Positions 43,388 to 53,223 are shown, numbered from the stretch's first letter. The stretch is 64,000 nt of DNA from Clostridiales bacterium (GCA_004553575.1 SFLA01000002.1:1-64000), one strand, 5' to 3'. The notes: generated by a model from the letters alone, not told the origin. Numbers and translations are program-made.

Positions 43388-43410
43388 GCGCGTAAAAATA
43401 CCGACTCACA

Positions 43411-43439
43411 GCGTCCCTTATAATACAAGGGGCGTTTTT
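43411..43439 (+). terminator. Terminator after the HPr gene
   Basis: GCGTCCCTT (43411-43419) pairs with AAGGGGCGT (43427-43435) using G-U pairs, followed by TTTTT. Confidence 0.65.
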
Positions 43440-43479
43440 GCTTGTCAGAAGCCGTGCTTTTCGGGAGGTGAGCGCACGC

Positions 43480-45285
43480 GTGACAAAGGAACAGCTTCTT
43501 GAAAAGGCGAGGCTGCTGCCCGCTTCGCCGGGTGTATATATAATGCGGTCTGCATCCGGCAAGGTTATCTATGTCGGTAAGTCAAAAGCGCTCTGCAACC
43601 GTGTCAGCTCGTATTTTTCACAGCCTCATACGGGGAAGACCGCCCGGCTGGTCGCTGCGGTTAACGATTTCGAGGTTTATCACACAGGCACCGAGCTCGA
43701 AGCGCTGCTGCTCGAAAACCAGTTTATCAAGCAGTATATGCCCCGTTATAATATCAAGCTGAAGGATTCAAGCGGATATCCGTATATCCGGATTTCCGAC
43801 GGCGATTACCCCGATCTAAGCATCGTCTACCGGCGTGAGAACGGAAAATCCAGATATTTCGGTCCGTTTTCATCGTATACCGTCGCGCGCGGAATTGCCG
43901 ATACCGCCCGCCGCACCTTCGGACTCCCGACCTGCGGGCGGGTGTTCCCGCGGGATATAGGCAAGGGGCGTCCCTGCCTTAACGCTCAGATCGGTATTTG
44001 CTCCGCTCCCTGCATAAAAGACCATATAAGCGCGGAGGAATACCGGTCGCTGTACGACTCGGCGGCGAGACTGCTGGGCGGCGATTATGCCGCGGTAACC
44101 GAATCGCTTACCGCAAAAATGGAATCTCTTTCGGACAGGCTGCTGTTCGAGGACGCCGCGCGCTGCCGCGACTGTATAAATGCCGTGAAAAAGCTGGGCG
44201 AAAAGCAGCATATTGTCGGAAGTCCGTCGCTCGAGGGCGATTTTATAGGCGTCTACCGCGACGATCTCGGCAGTGCCGTTAACCTGTTCTTTGTGCGCCG
44301 CGGCGCCATTGCAGACCGTGAGTGCCTGTTCTTCGGAGCCGACGAGATTATCGATTCCGCATCGCTCGTGTCGCTGTTTCAGCGGCTGTATACGCTTCGC
44401 GGGTTCGTTCCGGCAAAGATATATACCCGTTTTCCCATATCCGACGGCGACAGGGAACTGTTTTCTCACTGGGCAAATGAATATCTTTCGGTCAAGGCGG
44501 AGATAGTATTGCCGCAGCGCGGAGAAAAAAAGGAGCTTGCCGCCCGCGCCGAGGACAACGCTCAGCAGCTTCTGCTGCACCGCCGGAAGAGCGAGGAAAG
44601 GGACGGAAGAATACTAACGTCGCTCGCCTCACTGCTTTGTATCGAAACCGTTCCGCGCCGCATAGAGGCGCTTGACATATCGAATTCCGGCGACGAATTC
44701 ATAACCGCCGGGCTTACCGTTATCGAAAACGGGAGGTTCGCAAAAAGACAGTACCGGAGCTTTAATATCCGGTTCGAGGGTCAGAACGACTGCGCCGCCG
44801 TGCGCGAGGCTGTCGACAGAAGGTTTTCCCACCCGGAGTGGGAGAATCCCGACCTTCTGCTTATAGACGGCGGCGATATACAGACTTCGGCGGCAAAGAG
44901 CGTTATTGCAGATAAGGGACTTGACATACCGGTGTTCGGTATGGTAAAAGACGAGCATCACAAAACCCGTTCGCTTACCGACGGCGAGCATGAGATCGGG
45001 CTGACCAAGCGTCAGGATCTGTTTGTATTCATTTACCGCATACAGGAAGAGGTTCATCGCTTCGCGCTGAGCCGCATGGACGCCCGCAGAAGGAAATCCG
45101 TAAGCAAGAGCTCGCTTACCGCCATAAAAGGCGTCGGCGATCAGACGGCGCTCCGTCTTATCGAGCATTTCGGAAGCTACAAGGCCGTATCCGAGGCGGA
45201 TATCGGTTCGCTTATGCGTGTAAAGGGCATGAAAATGCAAACAGCCGAAGCGATACGAAAGCATTTTGAAGGAGAAAAGCAATGA
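43480..45285 (+). CDS. uvrC: Excinuclease ABC subunit C
   Basis: 601 residues from GTG 43480 after GGGAGGTGAG. The GIY-YIG nuclease (GVYIMRSASGKVIYVGKSKA, about 18-37) makes the 3' incision. The UvrB-binding UVR helix lies near 205-235. The RNase H-like 5' nuclease (ALDISNSGDEF, LLLIDGGDIQTSAAK) and C-terminal helix-hairpin-helix repeats (IKGVGDQTALRLIEHF) follow. The full-length protein performs both cuts in nucleotide excision repair. Its stop overlaps the rsmD start (ATGA). Confidence 0.97.
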   Translation: MTKEQLLEKARLLPASPGVYIMRSASGKVIYVGKSKALCNRVSSYFSQPHTGKTARLVAAVNDFEVYHTGTELEALLLENQFIKQYMPRYNIKLKDSSGYPYIRISDGDYPDLSIVYRRENGKSRYFGPFSSYTVARGIADTARRTFGLPTCGRVFPRDIGKGRPCLNAQIGICSAPCIKDHISAEEYRSLYDSAARLLGGDYAAVTESLTAKMESLSDRLLFEDAARCRDCINAVKKLGEKQHIVGSPSLEGDFIGVYRDDLGSAVNLFFVRRGAIADRECLFFGADEIIDSASLVSLFQRLYTLRGFVPAKIYTRFPISDGDRELFSHWANEYLSVKAEIVLPQRGEKKELAARAEDNAQQLLLHRRKSEERDGRILTSLASLLCIETVPRRIEALDISNSGDEFITAGLTVIENGRFAKRQYRSFNIRFEGQNDCAAVREAVDRRFSHPEWENPDLLLIDGGDIQTSAAKSVIADKGLDIPVFGMVKDEHHKTRSLTDGEHEIGLTKRQDLFVFIYRIQEEVHRFALSRMDARRRKSVSKSSLTAIKGVGDQTALRLIEHFGSYKAVSEADIGSLMRVKGMKMQTAEAIRKHFEGEKQ

Positions 45286-45827
45286 GGATTATTACGGGAA
45301 AGGCGCGCGGCGCCAGACTGATTTCGCTCCCCGGCGACGAGACCCGCCCCACCGCCGAAAAGGTAAAAGAAGGAGTCTTTTCGGCAATACAGTTCGATAT
45401 AGGCGGGCGGACCGTGCTGGATCTGTTCGGGGGCAGCGGACAGCTTGCGCTGGAGGCGCTTTCACGCGGAGCGGATTCGGCGGTTATCGTGGATTCGTCG
45501 CGTCAGGCAGCGGACATTATCCGGCGAAACGCGGCGAATACCGGGCTTATACCGGATTGCCGTATCGTCTGTGCCGACTGGAAGGAATATATAAAATCCG
45601 CGTCCGGAAAGCAGAAGTTTTCGCTTATCTTTCTCGACCCTCCGTATAAAGCGGGCTTTATAGACGAGGTGCTTAAGCGTCTGCTTGCCGCCGGTCTTGC
45701 GGACGACGGCGCGATTATTGTTTCGGAATCCGCTATCGACGGTGTTCCGGAGCCCATACCCGGCTATACGGGCAAGGTGTACCGCTACGGAAAGACCTGC
45801 GTAACGGTTATGAGGGCACAGCAGTGA
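45282..45827 (+). CDS. rsmD: 16S rRNA (guanine-966-N2)-methyltransferase RsmD
   Basis: 181 residues. MRIITGKARGARL is the usual opening, TRPTAEKVKEGVF and LDLFGGSGQLALEALSRGA form the SAM site, and FLDPPY (about 124-129) is the catalytic motif for N2-guanine methylation. It overlaps uvrC by four bases and coaD by four bases; rsmD-coaD is a standard pair. Confidence 0.96.
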   Translation: MRIITGKARGARLISLPGDETRPTAEKVKEGVFSAIQFDIGGRTVLDLFGGSGQLALEALSRGADSAVIVDSSRQAADIIRRNAANTGLIPDCRIVCADWKEYIKSASGKQKFSLIFLDPPYKAGFIDEVLKRLLAAGLADDGAIIVSESAIDGVPEPIPGYTGKVYRYGKTCVTVMRAQQ

Positions 45828-46297
45828 CAAAGGCTGTTGTGCCGGGCAGCTTTGATCCGGTAACCTTCGGGCATATTGACGTAATAATGCGAGCCCGACG
45901 TCTTTACGGCGATGTTACGGTCGGTATTCTGCGCAATTCCGATAAAAAGTATCTGTTTACCGAGAAGCAGCGCGCCGAGATGCTTGAATATGCACTGCGC
46001 GGAACCGGGATACCCGTTATTGTCTGGGACGGCTATCTGTGGCGTCTGTGCACCGAGAGGGGATACGGCAGAATAGTAAAGGGCTTACGCGAGGGCGATG
46101 CCGATTACGAGCTGCTCCAGGCGCAGTACAATATGCGGCGCGGTGTGAAGACATCGGTGCTTAGGGCGGACGAAAAATACGGAAGCGTAAGCTCGTCTGA
46201 AGTACGGAGACTGCTCGCCGCGGGAGAGGACATTTCCGCGCTTTGCCCGGCGGCGGAAATGGCGAGGGAGTTTTATGATAAGAATACAAAGCTGTGA
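45824..46297 (+). CDS. coaD: Phosphopantetheine adenylyltransferase
   Basis: 157 residues from GTG 45824. VPGSFDPVTFGHIDVIMRA contains the ATP-binding TxGH motif (TFGH, about 15-18), and SSSEVRRLLAAGEDI matches the C-terminal ISSSxVR-like motif. It catalyses the penultimate step of coenzyme A synthesis. It overlaps the following enolase-family gene by 23 bases. Confidence 0.95.
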   Translation: MTKAVVPGSFDPVTFGHIDVIMRARRLYGDVTVGILRNSDKKYLFTEKQRAEMLEYALRGTGIPVIVWDGYLWRLCTERGYGRIVKGLREGDADYELLQAQYNMRRGVKTSVLRADEKYGSVSSSEVRRLLAAGEDISALCPAAEMAREFYDKNTKL

Positions 46298-47567
46298 TAC
46301 CGCTTTCGTGCGGGAGCCTCTGGCGAGCCCGTTCGGGTTTAAGGGCGGATATCTGACCGAGCTCTGGCAGGCGGTGGTAAAAGTAACGGCCGACGGCGTG
46401 ACCGCCTGCTGTCCCGGCACCCAGAGCGTGCTCTGGTCGGACCCGAAGGTTTTTGCGTCGTTCCCGCCCGAAAAGGCGGACGAAATAATGTTTTCGGTCA
46501 CAAAAAGAGCCGCTCAGATGCTTTGCGGTCAGTCGTTTTCAAGACCGGACGAGCTTATTCCGCAGCTTCTGCCGGATCTTAAGGAATACGCGAGGTCGCT
46601 CACAGGGTTCGCTGTCGCGGACACCTTCATACTTAATTCGCTGGTCGGTCTGGATACGGCGCTTTGGTCGATATGGGCAATAATTAACCGGGCGGAATCG
46701 TTCGGCGATATAATCCCCGAAGACGTACGTCCCGCAATGAGCTGCAGGCACAGCCGGCTCGCAAAAATACCGCTTATTTCCTATGCGGTAACCGAGGAGC
46801 GTATACGGGCGCTGGTGGATTCCGGCGCCGCACTGCTGAAAATAAAGATCGGAGCGCCCTCCGGAGAGAATCCGGGAAGCGAAGCTGATATGCGCGGAAT
46901 GCTGGAGCGCGACTGCAGACGGATTTCGCAGATACACTCCATAGCCCGCAACGCGCAGACCGACCTTACCGACGACGGCAAGGTGCGTTATTATCTCGAT
47001 GCGAACGGCAGGTACGACGGCAAGGAGCGTTTGTGCGCGCTGCTTGAACATATGGACCGTATCGGAGCCGCAGACCGTGTATCACTGATAGAAGAACCGT
47101 TCGCGCCCGATAATCTGACCGAGGTCGGAGATATACCCTTTGTGCTCAACGCCGACGAATCCGCTCATTCGCTTGCCGACGTGCGCGCCCGCCTTTCTCT
47201 GGGGTACCGCGCCGTTGCGTTAAAGCCGATTGCAAAAACACTTTCGGTTTCGTTTTCGATGATAAAGGCGATACACGAAGCCGGCGGTCAGGCGCTTTGT
47301 GCCGACCTAACCGTCAACCCGCTGCTTGCCGAATGGAACAAGCAGTTCGCCGCCCGCATATCTCCGCTCGGAGGCTTCCGCGCCGGTTGCGTCGAAATTA
47401 ACGGCGACGAGAATTATTTGCGCTGGCGCGGGATGTACTCGATGCTTCCGGACGGCTATGTTCCGGCCGAGGCGGCGGGAGGCTCCTTCGCGCTGGGCGA
47501 TGATTTTTACGATAACAGCCGTCTCCTGTTTGGGGTAAACGGCTGCAATAAATACTTCGGAGTGTGA
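46275..47567 (+). CDS. Enolase-superfamily enzyme (mandelate racemase / muconate lactonizing type)
   Basis: 430 residues; GAGGGAG precedes ATG 46275. The full catalytic set of the muconate-lactonizing subgroup can be traced: KxK (Lys189, Lys191), metal ligands Asp242, Glu273 or 274 and Asp294, and Lys317 at the end of the barrel. Acid-sugar dehydratases would have His in place of the last Lys, so racemase, epimerase or lactonizing chemistry is more likely. The protein is longer than most members (about 370) because of inserts near 60-110 and 195-235. It forms a unit with the hydroxyacid dehydrogenase three bases downstream. The substrate is unknown. Confidence 0.85.
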   Translation: MIRIQSCDTAFVREPLASPFGFKGGYLTELWQAVVKVTADGVTACCPGTQSVLWSDPKVFASFPPEKADEIMFSVTKRAAQMLCGQSFSRPDELIPQLLPDLKEYARSLTGFAVADTFILNSLVGLDTALWSIWAIINRAESFGDIIPEDVRPAMSCRHSRLAKIPLISYAVTEERIRALVDSGAALLKIKIGAPSGENPGSEADMRGMLERDCRRISQIHSIARNAQTDLTDDGKVRYYLDANGRYDGKERLCALLEHMDRIGAADRVSLIEEPFAPDNLTEVGDIPFVLNADESAHSLADVRARLSLGYRAVALKPIAKTLSVSFSMIKAIHEAGGQALCADLTVNPLLAEWNKQFAARISPLGGFRAGCVEINGDENYLRWRGMYSMLPDGYVPAEAAGGSFALGDDFYDNSRLLFGVNGCNKYFGV

Positions 47568-47570
47568 AAA

Positions 47571-48557
47571 ATGGAAAAAATTGCGCTTATTATGGGCGAA
47601 AGTGCCCGCAATCTCGTTATCGGCCAGCGCTCGCTCGACCGTCTTGCCGGTATAGGCGAGGTAGTTCTCGGTACCGGAAGTGACCGCGACAGCGTTAAAA
47701 AGGCGATATCCGGAGCCACCATAGCCGTTACCACCTGGGGAAATACGCCTCTCGATGCCGACATTCTTTCCGTTTGCCCGGATCTTAAGCTCGTCTGCCA
47801 TGCTGCGGGAAGCGTTAAGCCGATCGTCTGCGACGATATGTGGGACCGCGGCATCCGCGTGACCGCCTCTGCAGCTATGCTTTCGATGGGCGTGTCCGAG
47901 ACTGCACTCGGTTTTACCATTGCAGCCTCCAAGAACTTCTTTGCGCTTAACGAAAACCTTCACAGAGGAGGATGGGCAGAGGGAAAGGAGAACATACGCG
48001 AGCTTTATGAGCTTACCGTCGGAGTTGTCGGCGGCGGCTGGGCCGGACGCCACTATATAGAATTAATGAAGGCGTTTGACGTCGATATTCTGCTTTACGA
48101 CCCGTTCGTAACCGAGGAAAAGTGCGCGGAAATGGGCTGCAGAAAGGCGGAGTTCCGCGAGCTGCTTGAAAAATCGGATATTATTTCCATACACGCACCG
48201 TCCATTCCCGAGACTTATCATATGTTCTCGGCCGATACCCTTCCGCTTATGAAGAAGGACGCCGTGCTTATAAACACGGCACGCGGATCGATTATCGACG
48301 AAAAGGCGCTGTACGACCATATGTCCGCGGGCAATCTGAAGTACGCCTGCCTCGACGTGTACGACCCCGAGCCGCCCGCCGTCGATTCGCCGCTGCGCAC
48401 ACTTCCCAATGTTATAATGACCCCTCATCTTGCCGGACTTGCGTCCAACGGACTTAAAAAGATAGGTCAGCATGTCTGCGAGGAGATCGAGCGGTTCCTC
48501 GCCGGAAAAGAAATGATGTGCGAGGTCACCCGCGATATGCTCGCGAGAATGGCATAA
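47571..48557 (+). CDS. D-isomer-specific 2-hydroxyacid dehydrogenase
   Basis: 328 residues. The NAD-binding Rossmann motif GVVGGGWAGRHY lies at about 149-160, the substrate Arg in INTARGSIIDE (about 241), the Glu in DVYDPEPP (about 269) and the catalytic His in MTPHLAG (about 286). These enzymes interconvert 2-oxoacids and D-2-hydroxyacids. Pairing with the enolase-superfamily gene suggests a small catabolic step for an acid derived from sugars or aromatics; this is inference. The operon ends at the terminator 48580-48622. Confidence 0.9.
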   Translation: MEKIALIMGESARNLVIGQRSLDRLAGIGEVVLGTGSDRDSVKKAISGATIAVTTWGNTPLDADILSVCPDLKLVCHAAGSVKPIVCDDMWDRGIRVTASAAMLSMGVSETALGFTIAASKNFFALNENLHRGGWAEGKENIRELYELTVGVVGGGWAGRHYIELMKAFDVDILLYDPFVTEEKCAEMGCRKAEFRELLEKSDIISIHAPSIPETYHMFSADTLPLMKKDAVLINTARGSIIDEKALYDHMSAGNLKYACLDVYDPEPPAVDSPLRTLPNVIMTPHLAGLASNGLKKIGQHVCEEIERFLAGKEMMCEVTRDMLARMA

Positions 48558-48579
48558 AACGCCGAAAACACAATAAATT

Positions 48580-48622
48580 ACCGCCCCGGTCTTTGCTTTG
48601 CGCGCAGATCGGGGCGGTTTTC
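48580..48622 (+). terminator. Terminator after the 2-hydroxyacid dehydrogenase gene
   Basis: ACCGCCCCG (48580-48588) pairs with CGGGGCGGT (48610-48618), long loop, then TTTT. Confidence 0.75.
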
Positions 48623-48697
48623 GCATAAGAAAAATGTTTCGACGGTAAAGCTTCTCCTGCCGGTCGGCCGTAGGGCGGCGCCCGGATTCAAAACGCT

Positions 48698-50734
48698 TTA
48701 TCCGGGGAATTCTATACAGCCGCAGGAGAGCGCAGGCATTACGAATTCGGCTTTTCCTCCGGAGAACACGGCGTCGGCGCCGCATACGGTGTAGCTGCCG
48801 TCGGGAATATCGCCGGAGCTCACGGTAACCGCCGCGTCTTCCTTTGAGGCGTTAACAATGAACAGCGCTTTGCCTCCGCCGCGCTTGCGCCACATACCTC
48901 CGATAACCGCGTTTTCTTCGCAGATGCGGTTTATCGCCTGGGAATCGGATTCGGTGCGCAGACGCGGAAGCCCGCACGTTATCACCGGCGGACGGAGCAT
49001 CGAGGCGGAATCGAAGTATTCCCGCTTATCGGCGCGGAGCTTCACGCAGGATACATAGAAATCGCGGTAGGGGCATTCGATAAATCTCTTGGGAGGTATC
49101 CAGCCCATCTGCTCTCCGTATACGAGGCTCTGCGCAAGGAATATGCGCATGCCGTTGTCGTCGGGGTCGGTATCGGCGTTGTAGCACCGTCCGAACAGCG
49201 GTATCTGATCCGAATAAACCGCCGGGAATGCGGGAACCTGACGGTCCCTTATCCAGAGCCATGAAAGGTATCCGCCCATATGCGATATAAAGGGGTCGGC
49301 GGTGCATTCGGTCGTAAGCAGGCTGCCCTCGGGGATTTCACGGTACACCCGGTCGAGCAGGGCACGGTAGGAGCGACACCACCAGTCGCCTCCGCCGCTG
49401 CGGTGGGGGTGATTACGGTTGCAGCAGGGATACGGCTGTGCCGCCGCTATCTGATCCATATATACGCCGTCAAAGCCCTCTTCGTTGATAAGTCTTCCGA
49501 CCGTGTATGCCATTTTTTCCTGCCAGAGCGCTGTCGAGGGGCACATTATAGCGAGCGATACCTTGCTCCCGTCCGTTTCCCGCGAGGAATAGGATTCGGT
49601 AAAGCAAACGCCGTGGCGGTCCGAGGTTGCGTTCGCCTTTGCGACGGAGGTGAACTCAAAGTCCTCAAGCCCTCTGTCGCGGGTGTCCCAAAGCCGCCCG
49701 TTGATATACGGCATAACCTTTATGCCGGCATCGTGCAGCTTTTTAAGCCCCGTTTTAGCGCAGTCGCGTACGGGGAAGTAGTGCGGATAATCGTTGTCAA
49801 ACGGGTTTTGGTGCCACAGATAAAGATGGACCGCGGTGTCGGTGCCGAGTATCTTAGCCGCTTCAATAACCTCGTCGGCAAACGAATCGTCCTCGCCGAT
49901 ATGCACGAGGAACCAGTGGGGGTTCCGACGGTACCATTCGGGGAGCTTCTCTCTGCCGGGCAGGAATTCCGCGCGCTCCAGCGCCCATGCGCGGTAAATC
50001 ATTGCAGCGTCGTACCAGTCTCCGTCGAATATCTGCCATACGCAGTTTCCGCAAAGCTGCTGCGACGTTCCCGCACGGTCGGGCTCCGCCAGAGGCTGGC
50101 TCGCCCGCATGCTCATGTGCCTGTCGCCCGCCTTCTTCAGGAAAGAGAGCCTTTTATAAGCCGGAGCGCCGTCGTGGAGTCCGTAATATATACCGCGTCC
50201 GGTGCGGGAATTCCAGAACGCCATATACTGCATTGAAACGCCGTAGGACGGGTAATTCTGCGCGTTCTGAAGCCCCGATTTACGCGGAGTGTCGTATACC
50301 TCGCCGGAGCCGTAGGGGTAAAAGAATTTTACGTTGTCGCCGGTGTCGAAGGAGAGCACCGGATAATCGCAGGATATAAGCGATTTTTTACAGCCGGTGC
50401 AGGTTATGGATACCGCCCAGGTGATTCTGTCGGTATCTGCGGCGGCGGTCAGTGTCACGGAAAGCCCCGGCACCTTCTCGGAGCCCGAAAGAGATATTAC
50501 CGTGGTGTTTCCGTTAACCGATACCGACACATCCTTCCAGCCGGAATCGGATTCGATCAATTCGGTGTCGTCCGATCCGATTTCGGCGGCGGTCAGCGTG
50601 AACAGAGGCGAAGAAGCGGTGAGCAGGCTTTTCGAAGTCCTGCGGTCACGAAGGGAATATAGCCTTACTCCCGACTTTGTCTTTTCTATTGCGGCGGAAA
50701 GACTGCCGGCGGATATCCTGTAAATGTTATCCAT
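48698..50734 (-). CDS. DUF6259-type glycoside-hydrolase-like protein
   Basis: 678 residues without signal peptide. An N-terminal beta-sandwich (about 1-220) is followed by a TIM-barrel-like region (about 270-560) starting PEWYRRNPHWFLVHIGEDD, and a C-terminal beta domain. Candidate catalytic acids are the Asp in EEGFDGVYMDQIAA (strand end, about 430) and the Glu in LLTTECTADPF (about 485). The organisation is that of DUF6259 proteins, presumed retaining glycosidases. Absence of a signal means it acts on imported oligosaccharides. It overlaps recD2 by eight bases (ATGGATAA) with AGGAG placed inside the recD2 end, an unusual partner. Confidence 0.75.
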   Translation of the reverse strand: MDNIYRISAGSLSAAIEKTKSGVRLYSLRDRRTSKSLLTASSPLFTLTAAEIGSDDTELIESDSGWKDVSVSVNGNTTVISLSGSEKVPGLSVTLTAAADTDRITWAVSITCTGCKKSLISCDYPVLSFDTGDNVKFFYPYGSGEVYDTPRKSGLQNAQNYPSYGVSMQYMAFWNSRTGRGIYYGLHDGAPAYKRLSFLKKAGDRHMSMRASQPLAEPDRAGTSQQLCGNCVWQIFDGDWYDAAMIYRAWALERAEFLPGREKLPEWYRRNPHWFLVHIGEDDSFADEVIEAAKILGTDTAVHLYLWHQNPFDNDYPHYFPVRDCAKTGLKKLHDAGIKVMPYINGRLWDTRDRGLEDFEFTSVAKANATSDRHGVCFTESYSSRETDGSKVSLAIMCPSTALWQEKMAYTVGRLINEEGFDGVYMDQIAAAQPYPCCNRNHPHRSGGGDWWCRSYRALLDRVYREIPEGSLLTTECTADPFISHMGGYLSWLWIRDRQVPAFPAVYSDQIPLFGRCYNADTDPDDNGMRIFLAQSLVYGEQMGWIPPKRFIECPYRDFYVSCVKLRADKREYFDSASMLRPPVITCGLPRLRTESDSQAINRICEENAVIGGMWRKRGGGKALFIVNASKEDAAVTVSSGDIPDGSYTVCGADAVFSGGKAEFVMPALSCGCIEFPG

Positions 50735-52937
50735 GTTGAACTCCTGTATTCCGGGTTAATATTTCTCTGAGCGCGCCGAAGCGGCTCGCTTTGACATCGT
50801 TGGCGACCATTGCCGATATGCATCTCCGTTTACCGGCAATTATAAGCATTTTTTTGGCGCGGGTGACTGCGGTATAAAGCAGATTGCGGGTCATAAGCGG
50901 ATACGCGCAGTCCCACGCCGGCATAAGCACGACAGGATATTCATTTCCCTGACTTTTATGTACGGTAACCGCAAAGGCGTGCTCAAGCTCGTCGGTCAGC
51001 GCGAAATCGTATTCGGCGGTGCGATCGTCGAATTCGATACGCATTGTCTCGCTCTGCGTGTTTATCGATATTATCCTTCCTATGTCTCCGTTAAATATTC
51101 CCTGGCCGGTTTCGCTCCCGCGCTCCCAGGTAATATCGTAGTTGTTTTTTGTCTGCATTACCTTATCGCCTTCGCGGAACAGCACGCTGCCGATACGCTT
51201 CTCGCGCTTTTTTCCGTTCTGAGGGTTGAGCCCGTCCTGAAGCACCGCGTTCAGCGTCTGGGTGCCGAGCTCGCCCTTGCGGGTCGGGGTGAGTATCTGT
51301 ATGTCGGAAAAACTGTCGATCCCGTAGGTCTTTGGCAGTCTGTCGCGGCACAGGCTGAGTAGTAATGCCTGGATTTCCGCCGCGGACTGCCGCTCCATAA
51401 AGAAGAAGTCCGAATCTCGCCGGCTCAGCTCCGGTTCTTTGCCCTCGTTTATCGCGTGGGCGTTGGTAACGATAAGACTTTTCTGCGCCTGACGGAATAT
51501 GTGATTCAGTTTTATAACCGGGAACGCTTCGCTTTCGATTATGTCCTTCAGACACTGGCCCGCTCCGACGGGCGGAAGCTGGTCGGCATCCCCTATAAGC
51601 ACCAGCGTGCTTCCGGGCTTAACCGCCCGGAGGAGAGAATCCATAAGCAGCAGATCGACCATGGACATCTCGTCGATAATCACAAACGAGGCGGGCAGAG
51701 GATTTCCCTCGTCCCGCCCGAACTTCGGACGGTGCGAGGCGTCGAACTCGGTCTCGAGCAGGCGGTGTATTGTCTTTGCGTCCGCTCCGCTCGCTTCGCT
51801 CATTCGTTTTGCCGCGCGTCCGGTGGGCGCCGCAAGACAGAAGGATATCTTAAGCTCGGTGAGGATATCGGTCAGAGCCTTTATTACCGTCGTTTTTCCT
51901 GTGCCCGGCCCGCCGGTTACCACCGTTATGCCCTCGCTCACACAGCTCTCTATCGCTTCGCGCTGTTCCGGCGCGTATTCGATACCGTACTGTTTTTCAA
52001 GACCTTTTATACAATCCGCTATTCCTTCGTATCTTACCGGGCGCGGCGTGTCCCGCAGCAGCGAAAGCTTTGCGCAGACATATTTCTCCGCGTCGTAGTA
52101 TTCTTTAAGGTATACGGTTGTCTGCCCGCCCGAAACCCGTTTTACGAGCGACCCTGTCTCGGCAAGCCGATATTCCGCAGTCGCCGCAGTCTCCTTCGGT
52201 ATGTTAAGCGCGGCTGCAGCCGTGTCGATCAGTTTTTGCTCCGGCAGACAGCAATGACCGCCCGAATATGCGGCGGAAACGAGCACGTGACGCAGACCCG
52301 CTTCGATCCGCTCCGGACTGTCGGCGGGGAATCCGAGCTGCTGGGCGACCCTGTCGGCTTTCTCAAAGCTTATTCCCTCGATATCGTCTATAAGCCGGTA
52401 CGGATCGTTTTGTATTATCGTTACGGCGGCTGCCCCGTAGCGTTTGTATATCCTTACCGATACCGACGGGCCGAAAAAGCGGGCACAGAACAGCATAACG
52501 GAACGCATTCCGAACTGCGCCGCGTAGCTCTCGGATATTTCCTGTGCGCGGCGTGGGCTTATACCCTTAATGTCACACAGCCATTTCGGGTGGTTTTCCA
52601 TAACGTCGAAGGCGTCGGTGCCGAACGCTTCGATAATCCTTGCGGCGGTGACCGGTCCTATACCCTTTACCGCACCGGAGGAAAGGTATTTGTAAATCGC
52701 GTCGGCGTCGGTCGGAAGCTTTTTTTCAAAATATTCGACCTTGAACTGCCGTCCGAAGGAAGGATGCATCTGCCATACGCCCTGAGCGCGCACGGTTTCG
52801 CCCTCGCTGAGGAAGGGCATTATTCCGACGAGGGTGACAAGCTCGCTGCCGCACATCGCCTCGCATACCGTGTATCCGTTATCTTCGTTTGAAAACACCA
52901 CGTTTTCGACCGTTCCTTCGATGGTTATGCTGTCCAA
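50727..52937 (-). CDS. recD2: RecD2-type ATP-dependent DNA helicase
   Basis: 736 residues taking TTG 52937, which lies seven bases after the upstream stop with AAAAGGAAG ahead; a further TTG at 52982 would overlap the upstream gene more deeply. N-terminal OB-like barrel (to about 75), helix-hairpin-helix segments (about 80-200: GIGPVTAARI, IKGISPRRA), then SF1B helicase motifs: Walker A GGPGTGKTT (342-350), Walker B IDEMSM, LIGDADQLPPVGAG and the C-terminal VTVHKSQGNEYPVV, TAVTRAK. It unwinds 5'-3' independently of RecBC and is linked to recombination and replication-fork repair in Firmicutes. Confidence 0.95.
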   Translation of the reverse strand: MDSITIEGTVENVVFSNEDNGYTVCEAMCGSELVTLVGIMPFLSEGETVRAQGVWQMHPSFGRQFKVEYFEKKLPTDADAIYKYLSSGAVKGIGPVTAARIIEAFGTDAFDVMENHPKWLCDIKGISPRRAQEISESYAAQFGMRSVMLFCARFFGPSVSVRIYKRYGAAAVTIIQNDPYRLIDDIEGISFEKADRVAQQLGFPADSPERIEAGLRHVLVSAAYSGGHCCLPEQKLIDTAAAALNIPKETAATAEYRLAETGSLVKRVSGGQTTVYLKEYYDAEKYVCAKLSLLRDTPRPVRYEGIADCIKGLEKQYGIEYAPEQREAIESCVSEGITVVTGGPGTGKTTVIKALTDILTELKISFCLAAPTGRAAKRMSEASGADAKTIHRLLETEFDASHRPKFGRDEGNPLPASFVIIDEMSMVDLLLMDSLLRAVKPGSTLVLIGDADQLPPVGAGQCLKDIIESEAFPVIKLNHIFRQAQKSLIVTNAHAINEGKEPELSRRDSDFFFMERQSAAEIQALLLSLCRDRLPKTYGIDSFSDIQILTPTRKGELGTQTLNAVLQDGLNPQNGKKREKRIGSVLFREGDKVMQTKNNYDITWERGSETGQGIFNGDIGRIISINTQSETMRIEFDDRTAEYDFALTDELEHAFAVTVHKSQGNEYPVVLMPAWDCAYPLMTRNLLYTAVTRAKKMLIIAGKRRCISAMVANDVKASRFGALREILTRNTGVQHG

Positions 52938-52944
52938 TTCCCCG

Positions 52945-53223
52945 TCACTTCCTTTTGTAAACGCGGCCGTACCGCTCCGCAAGCTGTTCTATCGTTTTGT
53001 CTTTTCCCTTTTCGGTAACGCAGACGACTACGACCTTTCCGCGCAGAGTGCCGGATTCGATTTTTCGTAGCGCGTCCTCCTCGGTTTCGTCCTCGAATGG
53101 GATATAAAGATAGGTTCCGGACCGTTCTTCCGGCCGGAAAAGCAGTCTTAAACCGTGAGTAATCGCCCCGACCATTCCTACACAGGCGAGAAATGCCGTA
53201 AAAACTTCTGCCGCGATACGCAT
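52945..53223 (-). CDS. Small membrane-anchored protein upstream of recD2
   Basis: 92 residues from ATG 53223, with GGGAGGTG (53238-53231) ideally placed. One N-terminal hydrophobic helix (about 4-24), then a basic link (RLLFRPEERS) and an alpha/beta cytoplasmic domain of about 60 residues: TYLYIPFEDETEEDALRKIE and KVVVVCVTEKGKDKTIEQLA. No recognised family. The first gene of an operon with recD2 and the DUF6259 gene. Its position suggests no obvious DNA-repair role. Confidence 0.75.
   Translation of the reverse strand: MRIAAEVFTAFLACVGMVGAITHGLRLLFRPEERSGTYLYIPFEDETEEDALRKIESGTLRGKVVVVCVTEKGKDKTIEQLAERYGRVYKRK

Noticed and set aside
51456..52892. 478-codon plus-strand frame opposite recD2
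   Set aside because: The minus strand encodes a full set of helicase motifs; this is its mirror frame.
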